From an uncultured Campylobacter sp. (GTDB lineage: Bacteria > Campylobacterota > Campylobacteria > Campylobacterales > Campylobacteraceae), in contig NZ_CALIMY010000020.1 in the NCBI RefSeq assembly GCF_938045205.1, positions 1-8,740 on the forward strand: a DNA stretch of 8,740 nt. Reading direction: 5' to 3'. Positions within the stretch are counted from its first letter, which is position 1, and every line of letters starts with the position of its first letter. The translations under genes and the position numbers were made by a program. A model generated the notes under the pieces. That model saw nothing but the letters and a program-made list of their open reading frames with translations, did not search any database and had not been told where the DNA came from. This document shows positions 1 to 6,624 of the stretch, in pieces.

Positions 1-1
1 G

Positions 2-198
2 AGTATATCTGATGATAAAGAAAGAGCATTTTATGAAAAAGAAATGCACTAGGTGGGCTTTCTAATCAGATTTTTGCTTCAAAATACACGTTGTATATCC
101 CTAATAAGGAAGTGCTTGAAAATGAGGTGGAAAAAGTTTTGAGGGAGTATGATAAGAAAATAAAATTAAAAGGAATAGAGAATGATAATTATGAATAA
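2..198 (+). pseudogene. YhcG/DUF1016-type PDDEXK nuclease remnant with internal deletion and frameshift
   Basis: Two separate pieces of one protein family can be read here. Positions 2-43 give ISDDKERAFYEKE, which resembles the end of the N-terminal domain of YhcG (DUF1016) proteins. A different frame from about position 46 to the TAA at 196-198 gives GGLSNQIFASKYTLYIP and a charged tail, which resembles the family's conserved C-terminal end. The residues between, roughly 130-160 in intact members and including the nuclease core, are missing, and the junction near 41-50 also shifts frame. The product cannot be functional. The 5' end lies outside the window. The last codons overlap the start of the HxlR-family gene. 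YhcG-like genes usually sit in accessory or defence regions. The family assignment is from memory of its motifs; the frame break is seen directly. Confidence 0.7.
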
Positions 199-520
199 AA
201 AAGAATTACCGAAGTGTTCTGTTGAAATAACACTTTCTTTAATTTCTAATAAATGGAAAATACTTATAATAAGAGATTTACTCGATGGAACAAAAAGATT
301 TGGAGAGTTGAGAAAATCTATAAATGGAATTTCTAATAAAGTTTTGACATACAATTTAAGAGAAATGGAGGAGGACAATCTTCTTATAAGAAAGATTTAT
401 CCTGAAGTTCCTCCAAAAGTTGAATATTCTCTTACTGAAACAGGTTACAGCTTAAAGCCGATACTGGAAAGTATGGACAAATGGGGTGTAAATTACCGAG
501 AAAAAACAAAATACGAATAA
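182..520 (+). CDS. HxlR-family winged-helix transcriptional regulator
   Basis: A 112-residue protein of the usual HxlR length. The fold signature runs through it: CSVEITLSLISNKWKILII (about residues 12-30, ending in the first helices), then RFGELRKSINGISNKVLTYNL (recognition helix region), REMEEDNLLIRK and PPKVEYSLTETG (wing). The Cys near the N-terminus matches the position that senses thiol or electrophile stress in relatives such as YodB and HypR, so a redox or aldehyde signal is possible but unproven. Start at 182 is chosen because AGGA at 171-174 lies 7 bases upstream; an ATG at 191 is the alternative and would shorten the protein by 3 residues. The start lies inside the YhcG remnant. 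The convergent flavoprotein gene is the likely target. The low G+C and A/T-rich codons differ sharply from murA and suggest transfer. Confidence 0.9.
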   Translation: MIIMNKKELPKCSVEITLSLISNKWKILIIRDLLDGTKRFGELRKSINGISNKVLTYNLREMEEDNLLIRKIYPEVPPKVEYSLTETGYSLKPILESMDKWGVNYREKTKYE

Positions 521-540
521 CTGAAATTGTATCAAATTAA

Positions 541-954
541 TTATGGTTTTTCTATTTTAAAATTTTCATTGGTATAAGTTTTTAAATCAAAAGTTCTGAT
601 TTCTTCTACATTAATATAAAAAAGTTCAAAAATAGGATTGTCAGGAGTTTTAAAAAGTTCCTTTATTGCTGGATATTCATTTAAAACTCTTGTTTTAAGA
701 TTAATATCATCAGTAAAATGAATATTTCCATTTACGGATATAAATGATAAATAATCTTCTGAATGAGAGAGAAAAGAAACGTAAGGACATTTTTTTAACT
801 GTTTATAAACGTTTTTATTATTTGTAGTTGCAAGATATACTTTGTTTTTTTCAGAAAACAGATACTGAAAAATTCTTGTTTTAGGTTTATTATTGTCAAG
901 TGTAGCTAAAATTCCGTAAGAGTTTTCTTTTAATATTTTATTATAATCAATCAT
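541..954 (-). CDS. Pyridoxamine 5'-phosphate oxidase-like FMN-binding split-barrel protein
   Basis: A 137-residue protein, typical of small members of the PNPOx-like split-barrel family. Recognisable stretches are YGILATLDNNKPKTRIFQYLF (residues 13-33), the beta strand and turn VYLATTNNKNVYKQLKKCPYVSF (39-61), ISVNGNIHFTDD (72-83) and TPDNPIFELFYI (103-114). The family binds flavin as a homodimer and generally reduces small molecules; genuine PNP oxidase activity is unlikely in a protein this short, and the substrate is unknown. The start is supported by GGAGG (complement of 963-967) 8 bases upstream. It converges with the HxlR-family gene, leaving only 20 bp between stops with no clear terminator. 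Genes of this kind are common HxlR targets, and its promoter carries a palindromic candidate operator. It shares the AT-rich composition of the regulator. Confidence 0.85.
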   Translation of the reverse strand: MIDYNKILKENSYGILATLDNNKPKTRIFQYLFSEKNKVYLATTNNKNVYKQLKKCPYVSFLSHSEDYLSFISVNGNIHFTDDINLKTRVLNEYPAIKELFKTPDNPIFELFYINVEEIRTFDLKTYTNENFKIEKP

Positions 955-983
955 TTTAATTTCCTCCAGATATATTTTTTTGA

Positions 984-1000
984 GTTAGCTAACTATGTTA
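984..1000. promoter_or_regulatory. Candidate operator: palindrome with three GTTA/TAAC half-sites
   Basis: The sequence GTTAgcTAACtatGTTA contains a perfect 10-bp palindrome (984-993) and a second inverted pair, TAAC-tat-GTTA (990-1000), sharing its middle half-site. It lies immediately downstream of the -10 box, over the expected transcription start of the flavoprotein gene, where a bound repressor would block initiation. The HxlR-family protein encoded alongside is the obvious candidate binder. The symmetry is seen; the function is inferred. Confidence 0.5.
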
Positions 1001-1029
1001 ATTATAGCTTAAAATAGAAAAATTGTGAA
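1001..1029 (-). promoter_or_regulatory. Sigma-70-type promoter of the split-barrel flavoprotein gene
   Basis: Read on the minus strand: TTCACA (1024-1029) matches TTGACA at five of six bases, followed by exactly 17 bp and a perfect TATAAT (1001-1006). Transcription would start near 993-995, about 40 bases before the ATG. A strong -35 is more typical of Firmicutes or Fusobacteria than of Campylobacter, which fits an imported gene. Confidence 0.75.
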
Positions 1030-1084
1030 GAAGGCACATTTTTATTACAAGGTAACAAAATGGTAACTTTAAAGCTAAATTCTG

Positions 1085-1090
1085 TATAAT
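1085..1090 (+). promoter_or_regulatory. Probable -10 box of murA
   Basis: A perfect TATAAT preceded by TG at 1083-1084 sits 25 bases before the murA ATG. No good -35 is present, which is normal for Campylobacter promoters. The would-be -35 position (1062-1067) is occupied by one copy of a GGTAAC direct repeat. Confidence 0.6.
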
Positions 1091-1115
1091 TATTTAAATT
1101 TTACACGGAGAAATC

Positions 1116-2384
1116 ATGCATTATCTACGAATTAACGGAGGCAAAAAACTAAGCGGCAGCGTCAAAATAAGTGGCGCAAAAAACGCCGCATTACCGCTCA
1201 TAGCCCTATCTATCCTTTCAAAAAACGAAGTCGTAATTAAAAATTTACCCGCAGTTTCCGATATCCACACGCTAATTCAACTGCTTTCAAATTTAGGCGC
1301 AAAGTGCGAGTTCCTTGACGCCAACACTGCCAAAATCGATCCGCGCGAGGTAAACTCGACCAAGGCGATCTACGACATAGTGCGTAAAATGCGAGCTTCG
1401 ATCCTGGTGCTAGGACCGCTTTTAGCGCGGTTTAGACACTGCGAGGTAAGCCTTCCGGGGGGCTGCGCGATCGGCGCAAGGCCGATTGATCTGCACCTTA
1501 GCGCGCTTGAAAAGATGGGCGCAGAGGTTAAGATCGAGCAGGGTTACGTCGTTTGCACCGCAAAAAAGGGGCTTAAGGGCGCGACTATAAATTTTGACAA
1601 AATTACCGTTACCGGCACCGAAAACATCGTAATGGCAGCGGCCTTAGCAAGCGGCACCACTCATATCATAAACGCGGCAAAAGAGCCCGAAGTGATCGCC
1701 ATTTGCAACGCATTAAAAAGCGCAGGTATCGACATAGAGGGCATCGGCACGAACGAAATCCTCATTAAAGGAAGCGGCGGCGAGCTTTTAAGCTTAAACG
1801 AAATTTCGATTATTCCCGATCGCATCGAAGCAGGCACCTATCTGTGCGCAGGCGCGATCACCGGCTCCCGTATCACGATCACGCACGCTTGCGCGGCTCA
1901 TCTTGGCGCCGTGCTTGCAAAATTTGAAGATATGGGCTTTAAATTTGAAATTTCAAACGGCGGCGACGAAATAACGATCCTGCCCGCTTCAAAGATCAAA
2001 CCAGTTGAGATCATCACGAGCGAATATCCGGGCTTCCCTACCGATATGCAGGCGCAGTTTATGGCGCTTGCGTGCATCTCCTCGGGCGTCAGCACCATCG
2101 ATGAGAGGCTTTTTGAAAACCGCTTCATGCACGTAAGCGAACTTTCAAGAATGGGCGCGGATATCCGTTTAAACGGACACATCGCGACGATTAGCGGAGG
2201 CAAGCTAAACGGCGCTGACGTTATGGCGACCGATCTGCGAGCTAGTTCGGCACTCGTTTTAGCCGCCCTTGCGGCGCGCGGCGAGAGCAAAATACATAGA
2301 ATTTACCACCTAGATCGTGGATATGAGAGGCTGGAAGCTAAGCTTAGCGCGCTCGGCGCAGACATACATAGGCTGGAGGAATGA
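1116..2384 (+). CDS. murA: UDP-N-acetylglucosamine 1-carboxyvinyltransferase (MurA)
   Basis: MurA transfers enolpyruvate from phosphoenolpyruvate to UDP-GlcNAc in the cytoplasm, the first committed step of peptidoglycan synthesis. The 422-residue length is normal. Visible hallmarks are the N-terminal KISGAKNAALP with the substrate-binding Lys22 and Asn23, the active-site loop LPGGCAIGARP with Cys117 (the residue alkylated by fosfomycin in most bacteria), the general-base Asp310 in FPTDMQAQFMALA, and the C-terminal HLDRGYERLEAKL with Arg401. The Cys, rather than Asp, at 117 predicts the fosfomycin-sensitive form. CGGAG at 1106-1110 lies 5 bases upstream of the ATG. In C. jejuni, as I recall, murA lies next to a moeA gene, as here. 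Its composition is clearly richer in G+C than the preceding 1 kb. Confidence 0.98.
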   Translation: MHYLRINGGKKLSGSVKISGAKNAALPLIALSILSKNEVVIKNLPAVSDIHTLIQLLSNLGAKCEFLDANTAKIDPREVNSTKAIYDIVRKMRASILVLGPLLARFRHCEVSLPGGCAIGARPIDLHLSALEKMGAEVKIEQGYVVCTAKKGLKGATINFDKITVTGTENIVMAAALASGTTHIINAAKEPEVIAICNALKSAGIDIEGIGTNEILIKGSGGELLSLNEISIIPDRIEAGTYLCAGAITGSRITITHACAAHLGAVLAKFEDMGFKFEISNGGDEITILPASKIKPVEIITSEYPGFPTDMQAQFMALACISSGVSTIDERLFENRFMHVSELSRMGADIRLNGHIATISGGKLNGADVMATDLRASSALVLAALAARGESKIHRIYHLDRGYERLEAKLSALGADIHRLEE

Positions 2385-2617
2385 GGACTTCGAAATAAAA
2401 AACTTGTGCAAGCAAGCTCGCGGAATTCTACGAGCGATATGTTTTGAAATTTTAAGTAACGCTAGCAGCAAAATAAGGCAATTAAGCCTATGAAATTTCG
2501 CGCATTTGTTTGGGCAAAATTTAGCCTTGCAAGTTCCGGTGCAATACAGAATTCAAGGCTACGCAAGGTCTTAACTGTGCGAATTTTAAATGTAAAAAAT
2601 GATAAAAAGGACTTAAA

Positions 2618-3799
2618 ATGATAGGAATAAATGAGGCTATAGATTTGGCTACGGCTAGAATCACATCAAGCAAGCAGAGCGAAAAGGTACCTCTTCCCAG
2701 CGCTCTAGGTCGCATCCTTTCTAGCGATATTTCTGCGCTTAAAAACCTACCCTGCTTCGATAATTCAGCACTTGACGGCTATGCCTACGCGGCGGAATTC
2801 AAAGACGAAAAGCTAGGGATCGTAGAGCCTACGATTTTTGCGGGAGATGAGAAATTCTACGAAATCAAGGCTGCGCAGGCTCAAAAGATAATGACCGGCG
2901 CGCCAATGCCTGCAGGCGCGGACTCTGTCGCGAGGCTAGAGGATGTAGACGCGCAAGGTGGAACTCTAAAAATCCCCGCTTTCGTTCATGCCCACGACGG
3001 CTTTCGTAAAAAAGGCGAGGAGGTGCGCGCGGGCGAGCTTTTATTGCGCCGTGGCGAAATTTTAAACCCTGCTAAAATCATGCTTCTTGCCGCGCAAGGA
3101 ATTTACGAAGTGGACGTTTACACGCGTCCTAAAATCGCTCTATTTTCCAGCGGCAACGAGCTAAAAGAGCCGTGGCAGAGCGCAAGCGAGCGCGAAATTT
3201 ATAACGCCAACTCTAGCGGCATTGCTGCATTGCTGCAAAAATACGGCTTTAAAAATGAGTATTTGGGGATTTTAAAGGATGATTTTAGTACAGTATGCAA
3301 GGCACTAGACGCTGCTACGCGTAAATTTGACGTACTAATTACCAGTGGCGGAGCAAGTGCTGGGGAGGCGGATTTTATGCAAAGCGCTATGAGTGAACTT
3401 GGATTTTTGCAGGTTTTCGATCACATCGATATCAAGCCCGGCCGCCCCAGCAAGTGCTTCGCAAAAGACGGCAAATTCGTCTTTGCAATGGCGGGTAATC
3501 CGATGGCTGCTTTCGTACTTACGCGCGCAGTTATACTGCCGATCCTATTTAAGCTTAGCGGCGCAAGTGAGGCTTTTAGCGCAGAAGCGGCGATCTATGC
3601 CAAGCTCGCAAGCGATCTGAAGCTAAAAAGCGGCAGAGTAAATTTAACCGTAGGCGCATATGAAGGCGAAGTTTTTACGCCTATGCCGTCGCCTTCTGGG
3701 CGCATCAGGCCGCTGGCTGCGGCATCGCATTTTTTCTTGGCTGATCCCGAATGCGACAAAGTTCGCGCTGGAGAAATCATAAAAATTTATGAAATTTAA
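2618..3799 (+). CDS. moeA: Molybdopterin molybdenumtransferase MoeA
   Basis: MoeA inserts molybdate into adenylylated molybdopterin, the last step of molybdenum cofactor synthesis, which serves formate dehydrogenase, nitrate reductase and related enzymes. The 393-residue length fits. Domains in order: N-terminal DNSALDGYA (48-56), the domain II motif IMTGAPMPAGADSV (91-104), then the MoaB/MogA-like domain with FSSGNEL (176-182), ITSGGASAGEADF (241-253), IKPGRPSK (272-279) and AGNPMAAFV (292-300), and the C-terminal beta domain with SGRIRPL (360-366). Usual members have a valine and a PGNP where this one has SGGASAGE and AGNP; these are mild variants. AAGGA at 2607-2611 supports the start, 6 bases upstream. 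It lies 233 bp after murA on the same strand. That gap holds no convincing gene, only AAATTT-type words and a weak AGGC/GCCT inverted repeat at 2476-2489. Confidence 0.95.
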   Translation: MIGINEAIDLATARITSSKQSEKVPLPSALGRILSSDISALKNLPCFDNSALDGYAYAAEFKDEKLGIVEPTIFAGDEKFYEIKAAQAQKIMTGAPMPAGADSVARLEDVDAQGGTLKIPAFVHAHDGFRKKGEEVRAGELLLRRGEILNPAKIMLLAAQGIYEVDVYTRPKIALFSSGNELKEPWQSASEREIYNANSSGIAALLQKYGFKNEYLGILKDDFSTVCKALDAATRKFDVLITSGGASAGEADFMQSAMSELGFLQVFDHIDIKPGRPSKCFAKDGKFVFAMAGNPMAAFVLTRAVILPILFKLSGASEAFSAEAAIYAKLASDLKLKSGRVNLTVGAYEGEVFTPMPSPSGRIRPLAAASHFFLADPECDKVRAGEIIKIYEI

Positions 3800-3810
3800 G
3801 CGAGAAATTA

Positions 3811-3839
3811 TTGACAAATGAAAATTTATAGGCTACAAT
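3811..3839 (+). promoter_or_regulatory. Near-consensus sigma-70 promoter of tRNA-Gly
   Basis: A perfect TTGACA (3811-3816), 17 bp spacer and TACAAT (3834-3839), followed by the G+C-rich CGCGC (3840-3844), lie just ahead of the tRNA. A full -35 is unusual in Campylobacter and marks a strong stable-RNA promoter. The G+C-rich stretch next to the -10 resembles the discriminators of stringently controlled tRNA and rRNA promoters (inference). Confidence 0.8.
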
Positions 3840-3860
3840 CGCGCTTTATCTTTACCGCAT

Positions 3861-3935
3861 GCGGGAATAGCTCAGTGGTAGAGCGCAACCTTGCCATGGT
3901 TGATGTCGCGAGTTCGACTCTCGTTTCCCGCTCCA
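3861..3935 (+). tRNA. tRNA-Gly (anticodon GCC)
   Basis: A full cloverleaf can be drawn. The acceptor stem pairs GCGGGAA (3861-3867) with TTCCCGC (3925-3931), then discriminator T and an encoded CCA (3933-3935). The D arm is GCTCAGTGGTAGAGC. The anticodon stem CAACC/GGTTG encloses TTGCCAT with GCC at 3893-3895. The T arm pairs GCGAG with CTCGT around TTCGACT (3913-3919). GCC decodes GGC and GGU glycine codons. It stands alone between moeA and ubiX. I see no U-run terminator after it, so read-through into ubiX is possible. Confidence 0.97.
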
Positions 3936-4011
3936 TCTTAACTTCAAATTTTAAAATTCCTTCCGCTCCATTCGCTTTTAAAGCACAAAATTTCGATATG
4001 AAAGCCTTGAA

Positions 4012-4566
4012 ATGAAAATTTTAGTTTGCGTAAGCGGCGCCAGTTTTTGCGAAATCGGGCTTGATCTGCTTAAATTTCTTGCTAGCTCGCCGCATGAAAT
4101 CCACGCCGTGCTTACGCAGGGCGCGCGCCGCGTCCTGCGCGCCGAAAGCGGCATAGACGCGGACGAGGCTTTAAAATCTACGGAATTTAAGAGCGTAAAA
4201 TTTCATCTCGACGACGATCTTAGTGCGCCGCCCGCTTCGGGCTCATTCGGCATTGACGCCACAATCTTTGCGCCCTGCTCTATTGGCTCTTTGGCTAAAA
4301 TTTACGGCGGGCTTTGCGACAGCTTAAGCACCCGCGCCGCTGCAGTCGCGTTAAAAGAGCACAAGCGGTTGGTTCTTGGCGTGCGTGAGATGCCGCTTTC
4401 TGCGATCAGCCTGCGCCAGATGAGCGAGCTAGCCGCGCTCGGCGTCATCATCGCTCCGCCAGTGATCGCGGGCTACTGCGGCGTGCAAAATTTAAAAAAT
4501 TTCATAATCGGCAAGTGGTGCGACGCTCTGGGCGTGCAAAACGAGCTGTTTAAGAGGTGGCAATAA
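4012..4566 (+). CDS. ubiX: Flavin prenyltransferase UbiX
   Basis: UbiX joins a dimethylallyl group to FMN, making the prenylated flavin cofactor used by UbiD-type decarboxylases. At 184 residues it has the family length. It shows the Rossmann-like N-terminus ILVCVSGAS (3-11), the motif APCSIGSLAKIYGG (87-100), RAAAVALKE (108-116), the LVLGVREMPLS stretch (120-130) carrying the Arg-Glu pair of the active site, and APPVIAGYCG (148-157). SGASF replaces the commoner SGASG. Lys168 stands where many members have Arg. No strong ribosome binding site precedes the ATG. The stop (TAA at 4564-4566) overlaps the coaD start, so the two genes are translationally coupled. In C. jejuni the homologue also precedes coaD, as I recall. 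The ORF covering the upstream tRNA (3818-4015) is not credible. Confidence 0.92.
   Translation: MKILVCVSGASFCEIGLDLLKFLASSPHEIHAVLTQGARRVLRAESGIDADEALKSTEFKSVKFHLDDDLSAPPASGSFGIDATIFAPCSIGSLAKIYGGLCDSLSTRAAAVALKEHKRLVLGVREMPLSAISLRQMSELAALGVIIAPPVIAGYCGVQNLKNFIIGKWCDALGVQNELFKRWQ
4552..4560 (+). promoter_or_regulatory. Ribosome binding site deciding the coaD start
   Basis: AAGAGGTGG, inside the last ubiX codons, places a Shine-Dalgarno core about 8 bases before ATG 4566. It argues against the in-frame GTG at 4557, which lies within this very site. Confidence 0.7.
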
Positions 4567-5042
4567 TGCAAAACTCAAGAAAATGTATCTATCCGGGCAC
4601 TTTCGATCCTATTACGAACGGCCATCTGGACGTAATCAAGCGCGCGCTGGGGCTTTTTGATGAAGTCATCGTCGCAGTCGCGCTAAACGAGAGCAAAAAG
4701 CCCTACTTCAGCCTAAAATCCAGACTAGAGATGGCGCGAGCCGCGACACGCGGGCTTCGTGGCGTGAGCGTGCAAAGCTTTGATAATCTACTCGTGGATT
4801 TTGCTAAATCTTGCGGCGTGCGCTTCGTAATCCGCGGGCTTCGCGCGGTTAGCGACTTTGAGTACGAGCTGCAGATCGGCTATGCAAACGCCTCGCTATG
4901 GGAGGAATTTGAGAGCGTGTATTTGATGCCGACGCTCAAAAACGCCTTCATCTCAAGCTCGATTGTCCGCTCCGTTTTGAGCCACGGCGGCGACGTTTCG
5001 CACCTCGTGCCGAGCGAAATTTTAAAATTTTTGAAAAAATGA
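4566..5042 (+). CDS. coaD: Phosphopantetheine adenylyltransferase (CoaD)
   Basis: CoaD adenylates 4'-phosphopantetheine to dephospho-CoA, the penultimate step of coenzyme A synthesis, in the cytoplasm. From ATG 4566 the protein has 158 residues, the usual size. The nucleotidyltransferase signature is complete: YPGTFDPITNGH (9-20) with the T/HxGH motif, DNLLVDFA, the substrate and ATP-binding IRGLRAVSDFEYE, and AFISSSIVR near the end, followed by LVPSEIL. The sequence is very close to the C. jejuni enzyme as I remember it, supporting a Campylobacter host. A GTG at 4557 would add three residues, but the ATG has the better-placed ribosome binding site and forms a TAATG overlap with ubiX. A nested inverted repeat lies directly after the stop. 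Confidence 0.96.
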   Translation: MQNSRKCIYPGTFDPITNGHLDVIKRALGLFDEVIVAVALNESKKPYFSLKSRLEMARAATRGLRGVSVQSFDNLLVDFAKSCGVRFVIRGLRAVSDFEYELQIGYANASLWEEFESVYLMPTLKNAFISSSIVRSVLSHGGDVSHLVPSEILKFLKK

Positions 5043-5100
5043 GCTTGCAAGCTACTGAAATTTAGCCCGCAGGTGCGGCTAAATTTAAAATTTGCAAGCT
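5042..5100. repeat. Nested inverted repeat after coaD; possible terminator or cruciform
   Basis: The inner stem is a perfect 10 bp: AAATTTAGCC (5058-5067) and GGCTAAATTT (5077-5086) around a 9-base loop. An outer perfect 9-bp stem, AGCTTGCAA (5042-5050) and TTGCAAGCT (5092-5100), encloses it, and 5042-5053 is itself a 12-bp palindrome. The inner hairpin could end coaD transcription, though no clean U-run follows. The full nested structure is more than a simple terminator needs. An alternative GTG start for the next gene (5073) falls in the loop and is rejected. Confidence 0.65.
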
Positions 5101-5114
5101 GCACGGGAGATAAA

Positions 5115-6203
5115 ATGAACAAGCAAATGGATGAGATAGAAAGACTGCGAACGTTTTTAAAAAGCGTGAGATATGAATACAAAGCCTTAAATAAAATAGC
5201 CGAAGCGCAGGCTGTAAGCAGGCGCTGGGCGTCGGGTAGCTATATCAATTTAGAGCCGTTTTATTTCGAATATAACCGCTTCTTTAAGGGCAAAATTTTA
5301 AAAACTAAACCGAAAAAGATCGTAAACGCCTACGAATACGGCTTTGACGCGCAAGATCGCGTCGTTTTTGAAAGACAACATGACGACAAAAAATCTTCCT
5401 GGGATAATTTGTATTTTTGGGGGCGGGACGAAGTTTTAAAATATCACTTCGGCTGCTACAATAAAAAATGCTCAAAATGCTTCAATATAAAAAAATTTGT
5501 CTATGAGGGTGGCGTGCTAAAGTCCATCTACTCGGCCTTTGACAACAACGCCTATGGGATAGAAAATTTTACTTACGAAGGCGGCAAGCTCGCACAAAGA
5601 CGGGAGTATGTAGAGCACCCTCGCGCAGGCAGAAGGAATGACGTAACAAACTATGAATTTGACGCAATGGGCGAGCTAAGCTTAATAACCGAAAATGGTT
5701 ATGTGCGCTATCAAAAGCCCGATAAGAATATGAGCTACAAAAAGCTTTATGAGCTCGCCGCACAAAGACTACTGCCCGCGATTAAAGAGACGATCAAAAA
5801 GCATGCGCCAGACTGCAAGCTCTACTGTATAAATTTAGCTTGCGACAATAGGAGTTTGCCGCCAATCATCGGATTCGGCTCGCAAGAGCAGCGCGCGCAG
5901 TGGCTTGCACGAAAGGATGGTTGGCTTCTTTGGCTCGTTCCTGATTACGAGTTTCGAGCCGAGGTCGAAGTAGACTACGAAACGGCGAAAATTTTTGATC
6001 TTTTCAATCAGGAAACGCAACTAAACGATAAATATGCGCAGGCTAAAAAGCTCATTTGGGGGTGCGTGAAGCAGCTCAAAGCAGGCCTTGGCGAATTTGC
6101 GCTCGATATGACGGAGGATTTTACGATCACGGCTACCGATTGCGATCTTAGCGATCTGCGGAAAGATTTCATAGCGATAAATCCCGAGCCGATAAACGTA
6201 TAG
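5115..6203 (+). CDS. Unrecognised 362-residue protein, YD-like beta-strand half plus DUF4303-like C-terminal half
   Basis: I do not recognise a named family with confidence. The start is ATG 5115, with GGGAG at 5105-5109 five bases upstream; a GTG 42 bases earlier lies in a hairpin loop. No signal peptide or membrane segment is visible, so it should be cytoplasmic. Residues 1-35 look helical and charged. Residues 66-200 contain spaced beta-strand motifs like YEYGFDAQDRVV, FVYEGGVLKSIY, FTYEGGKLAQRREY and YEFDAMGELSLI, reminiscent of RHS/YD repeats. A GCYNKKCSKC cluster (Cys114, 119, 122) could bind metal. Residues 208-360 (LAAQRLLPAIKETI; TEDFTITATDCDLSDLRKDF) recall DUF4303-like proteins, a weak resemblance. 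It interrupts the usual coaD-tmk order. An immunity-type or accessory role is conceivable but not shown. Confidence 0.75.
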   Translation: MNKQMDEIERLRTFLKSVRYEYKALNKIAEAQAVSRRWASGSYINLEPFYFEYNRFFKGKILKTKPKKIVNAYEYGFDAQDRVVFERQHDDKKSSWDNLYFWGRDEVLKYHFGCYNKKCSKCFNIKKFVYEGGVLKSIYSAFDNNAYGIENFTYEGGKLAQRREYVEHPRAGRRNDVTNYEFDAMGELSLITENGYVRYQKPDKNMSYKKLYELAAQRLLPAIKETIKKHAPDCKLYCINLACDNRSLPPIIGFGSQEQRAQWLARKDGWLLWLVPDYEFRAEVEVDYETAKIFDLFNQETQLNDKYAQAKKLIWGCVKQLKAGLGEFALDMTEDFTITATDCDLSDLRKDFIAINPEPINV

Positions 6204-6594
6204 GGCAAAATTTAAAATTTCATCGTCGCGGTTTTATCATCGCGCGCAGCACTCGCCCGCCCCAATGCGCCCCACTCTGCATAACGCCGCCCTGCTCCGC
6301 CCGAAGTGCCATTATTCTGTCCGCACGGCGCGCCGTCTTTATCGACTGGTTTCCTGCTCCGCTCGCTACGCACCCGCAAGCGTAAAATTTACCCGCTTTT
6401 CTATGCAGCTCACTAGTTTGCGCGCAAATTTAACCGCGAGCCGTGCCGTAAAGAGCACAAGCCGAGCAAAGCCCCGATAAAATTTTACGCCCAAAGATCA
6501 AAAGCGGCTCGCACAAGCTCGCGCAAAAGCCCGATTTAGAGTCGAAATTTAGCGCCCGTCTGTTTAAAAAAGCCGCTATTTAGCTATAAGCTTG
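6204..6594. other. Intergenic stretch without a convincing gene
   Basis: About 390 bases between the unknown gene and the tmk promoter. A 71-codon plus-strand frame (6265-6480) and a shorter minus-strand open frame have no ribosome binding site, and their translations are rich in Arg, Ala and Ser without any motif. A GCGAGCCG/CGGCTCGC inverted pair (6436-6443 and 6505-6512) is 61 bases apart and of doubtful meaning. AAAATTTAAAATTT occurs at its left end. It may be decayed sequence. Confidence 0.5.
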
Positions 6595-6600
6595 TAAAAT
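6595..6600 (+). promoter_or_regulatory. Probable -10 box of tmk
   Basis: TAAAAT preceded by CTTG (extended TG) lies 24 bases before the tmk ATG, in the same geometry as the murA -10 box. No -35 is evident, as usual in Campylobacter. It implies that tmk has its own promoter now that it is separated from coaD. Confidence 0.45.
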
Positions 6601-6624
6601 AACGCACAAATTTAAAGGCGAAAA

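Noticed and set aside
1898..2290. 130-codon minus-strand ORF inside murA
   Set aside because: It is the antisense shadow of a well-conserved gene.
3818..4015. 65-codon plus-strand ORF
   Set aside because: It runs straight through the tRNA-Gly gene and has no ribosome binding site or motif.
4557..4565. GTG start for coaD
   Set aside because: It lies inside the ribosome binding site that serves ATG 4566, and the extra residues have no counterpart in the family.
5073..5114. GTG start adding 14 residues to the unknown protein
   Set aside because: It falls in the loop of a stable hairpin, while ATG 5115 has a well-placed GGGAG.
6265..6480. 71-codon plus-strand ORF
   Set aside because: No ribosome binding site, Arg/Ser/Ala-rich translation typical of chance frames in G+C-richer DNA.
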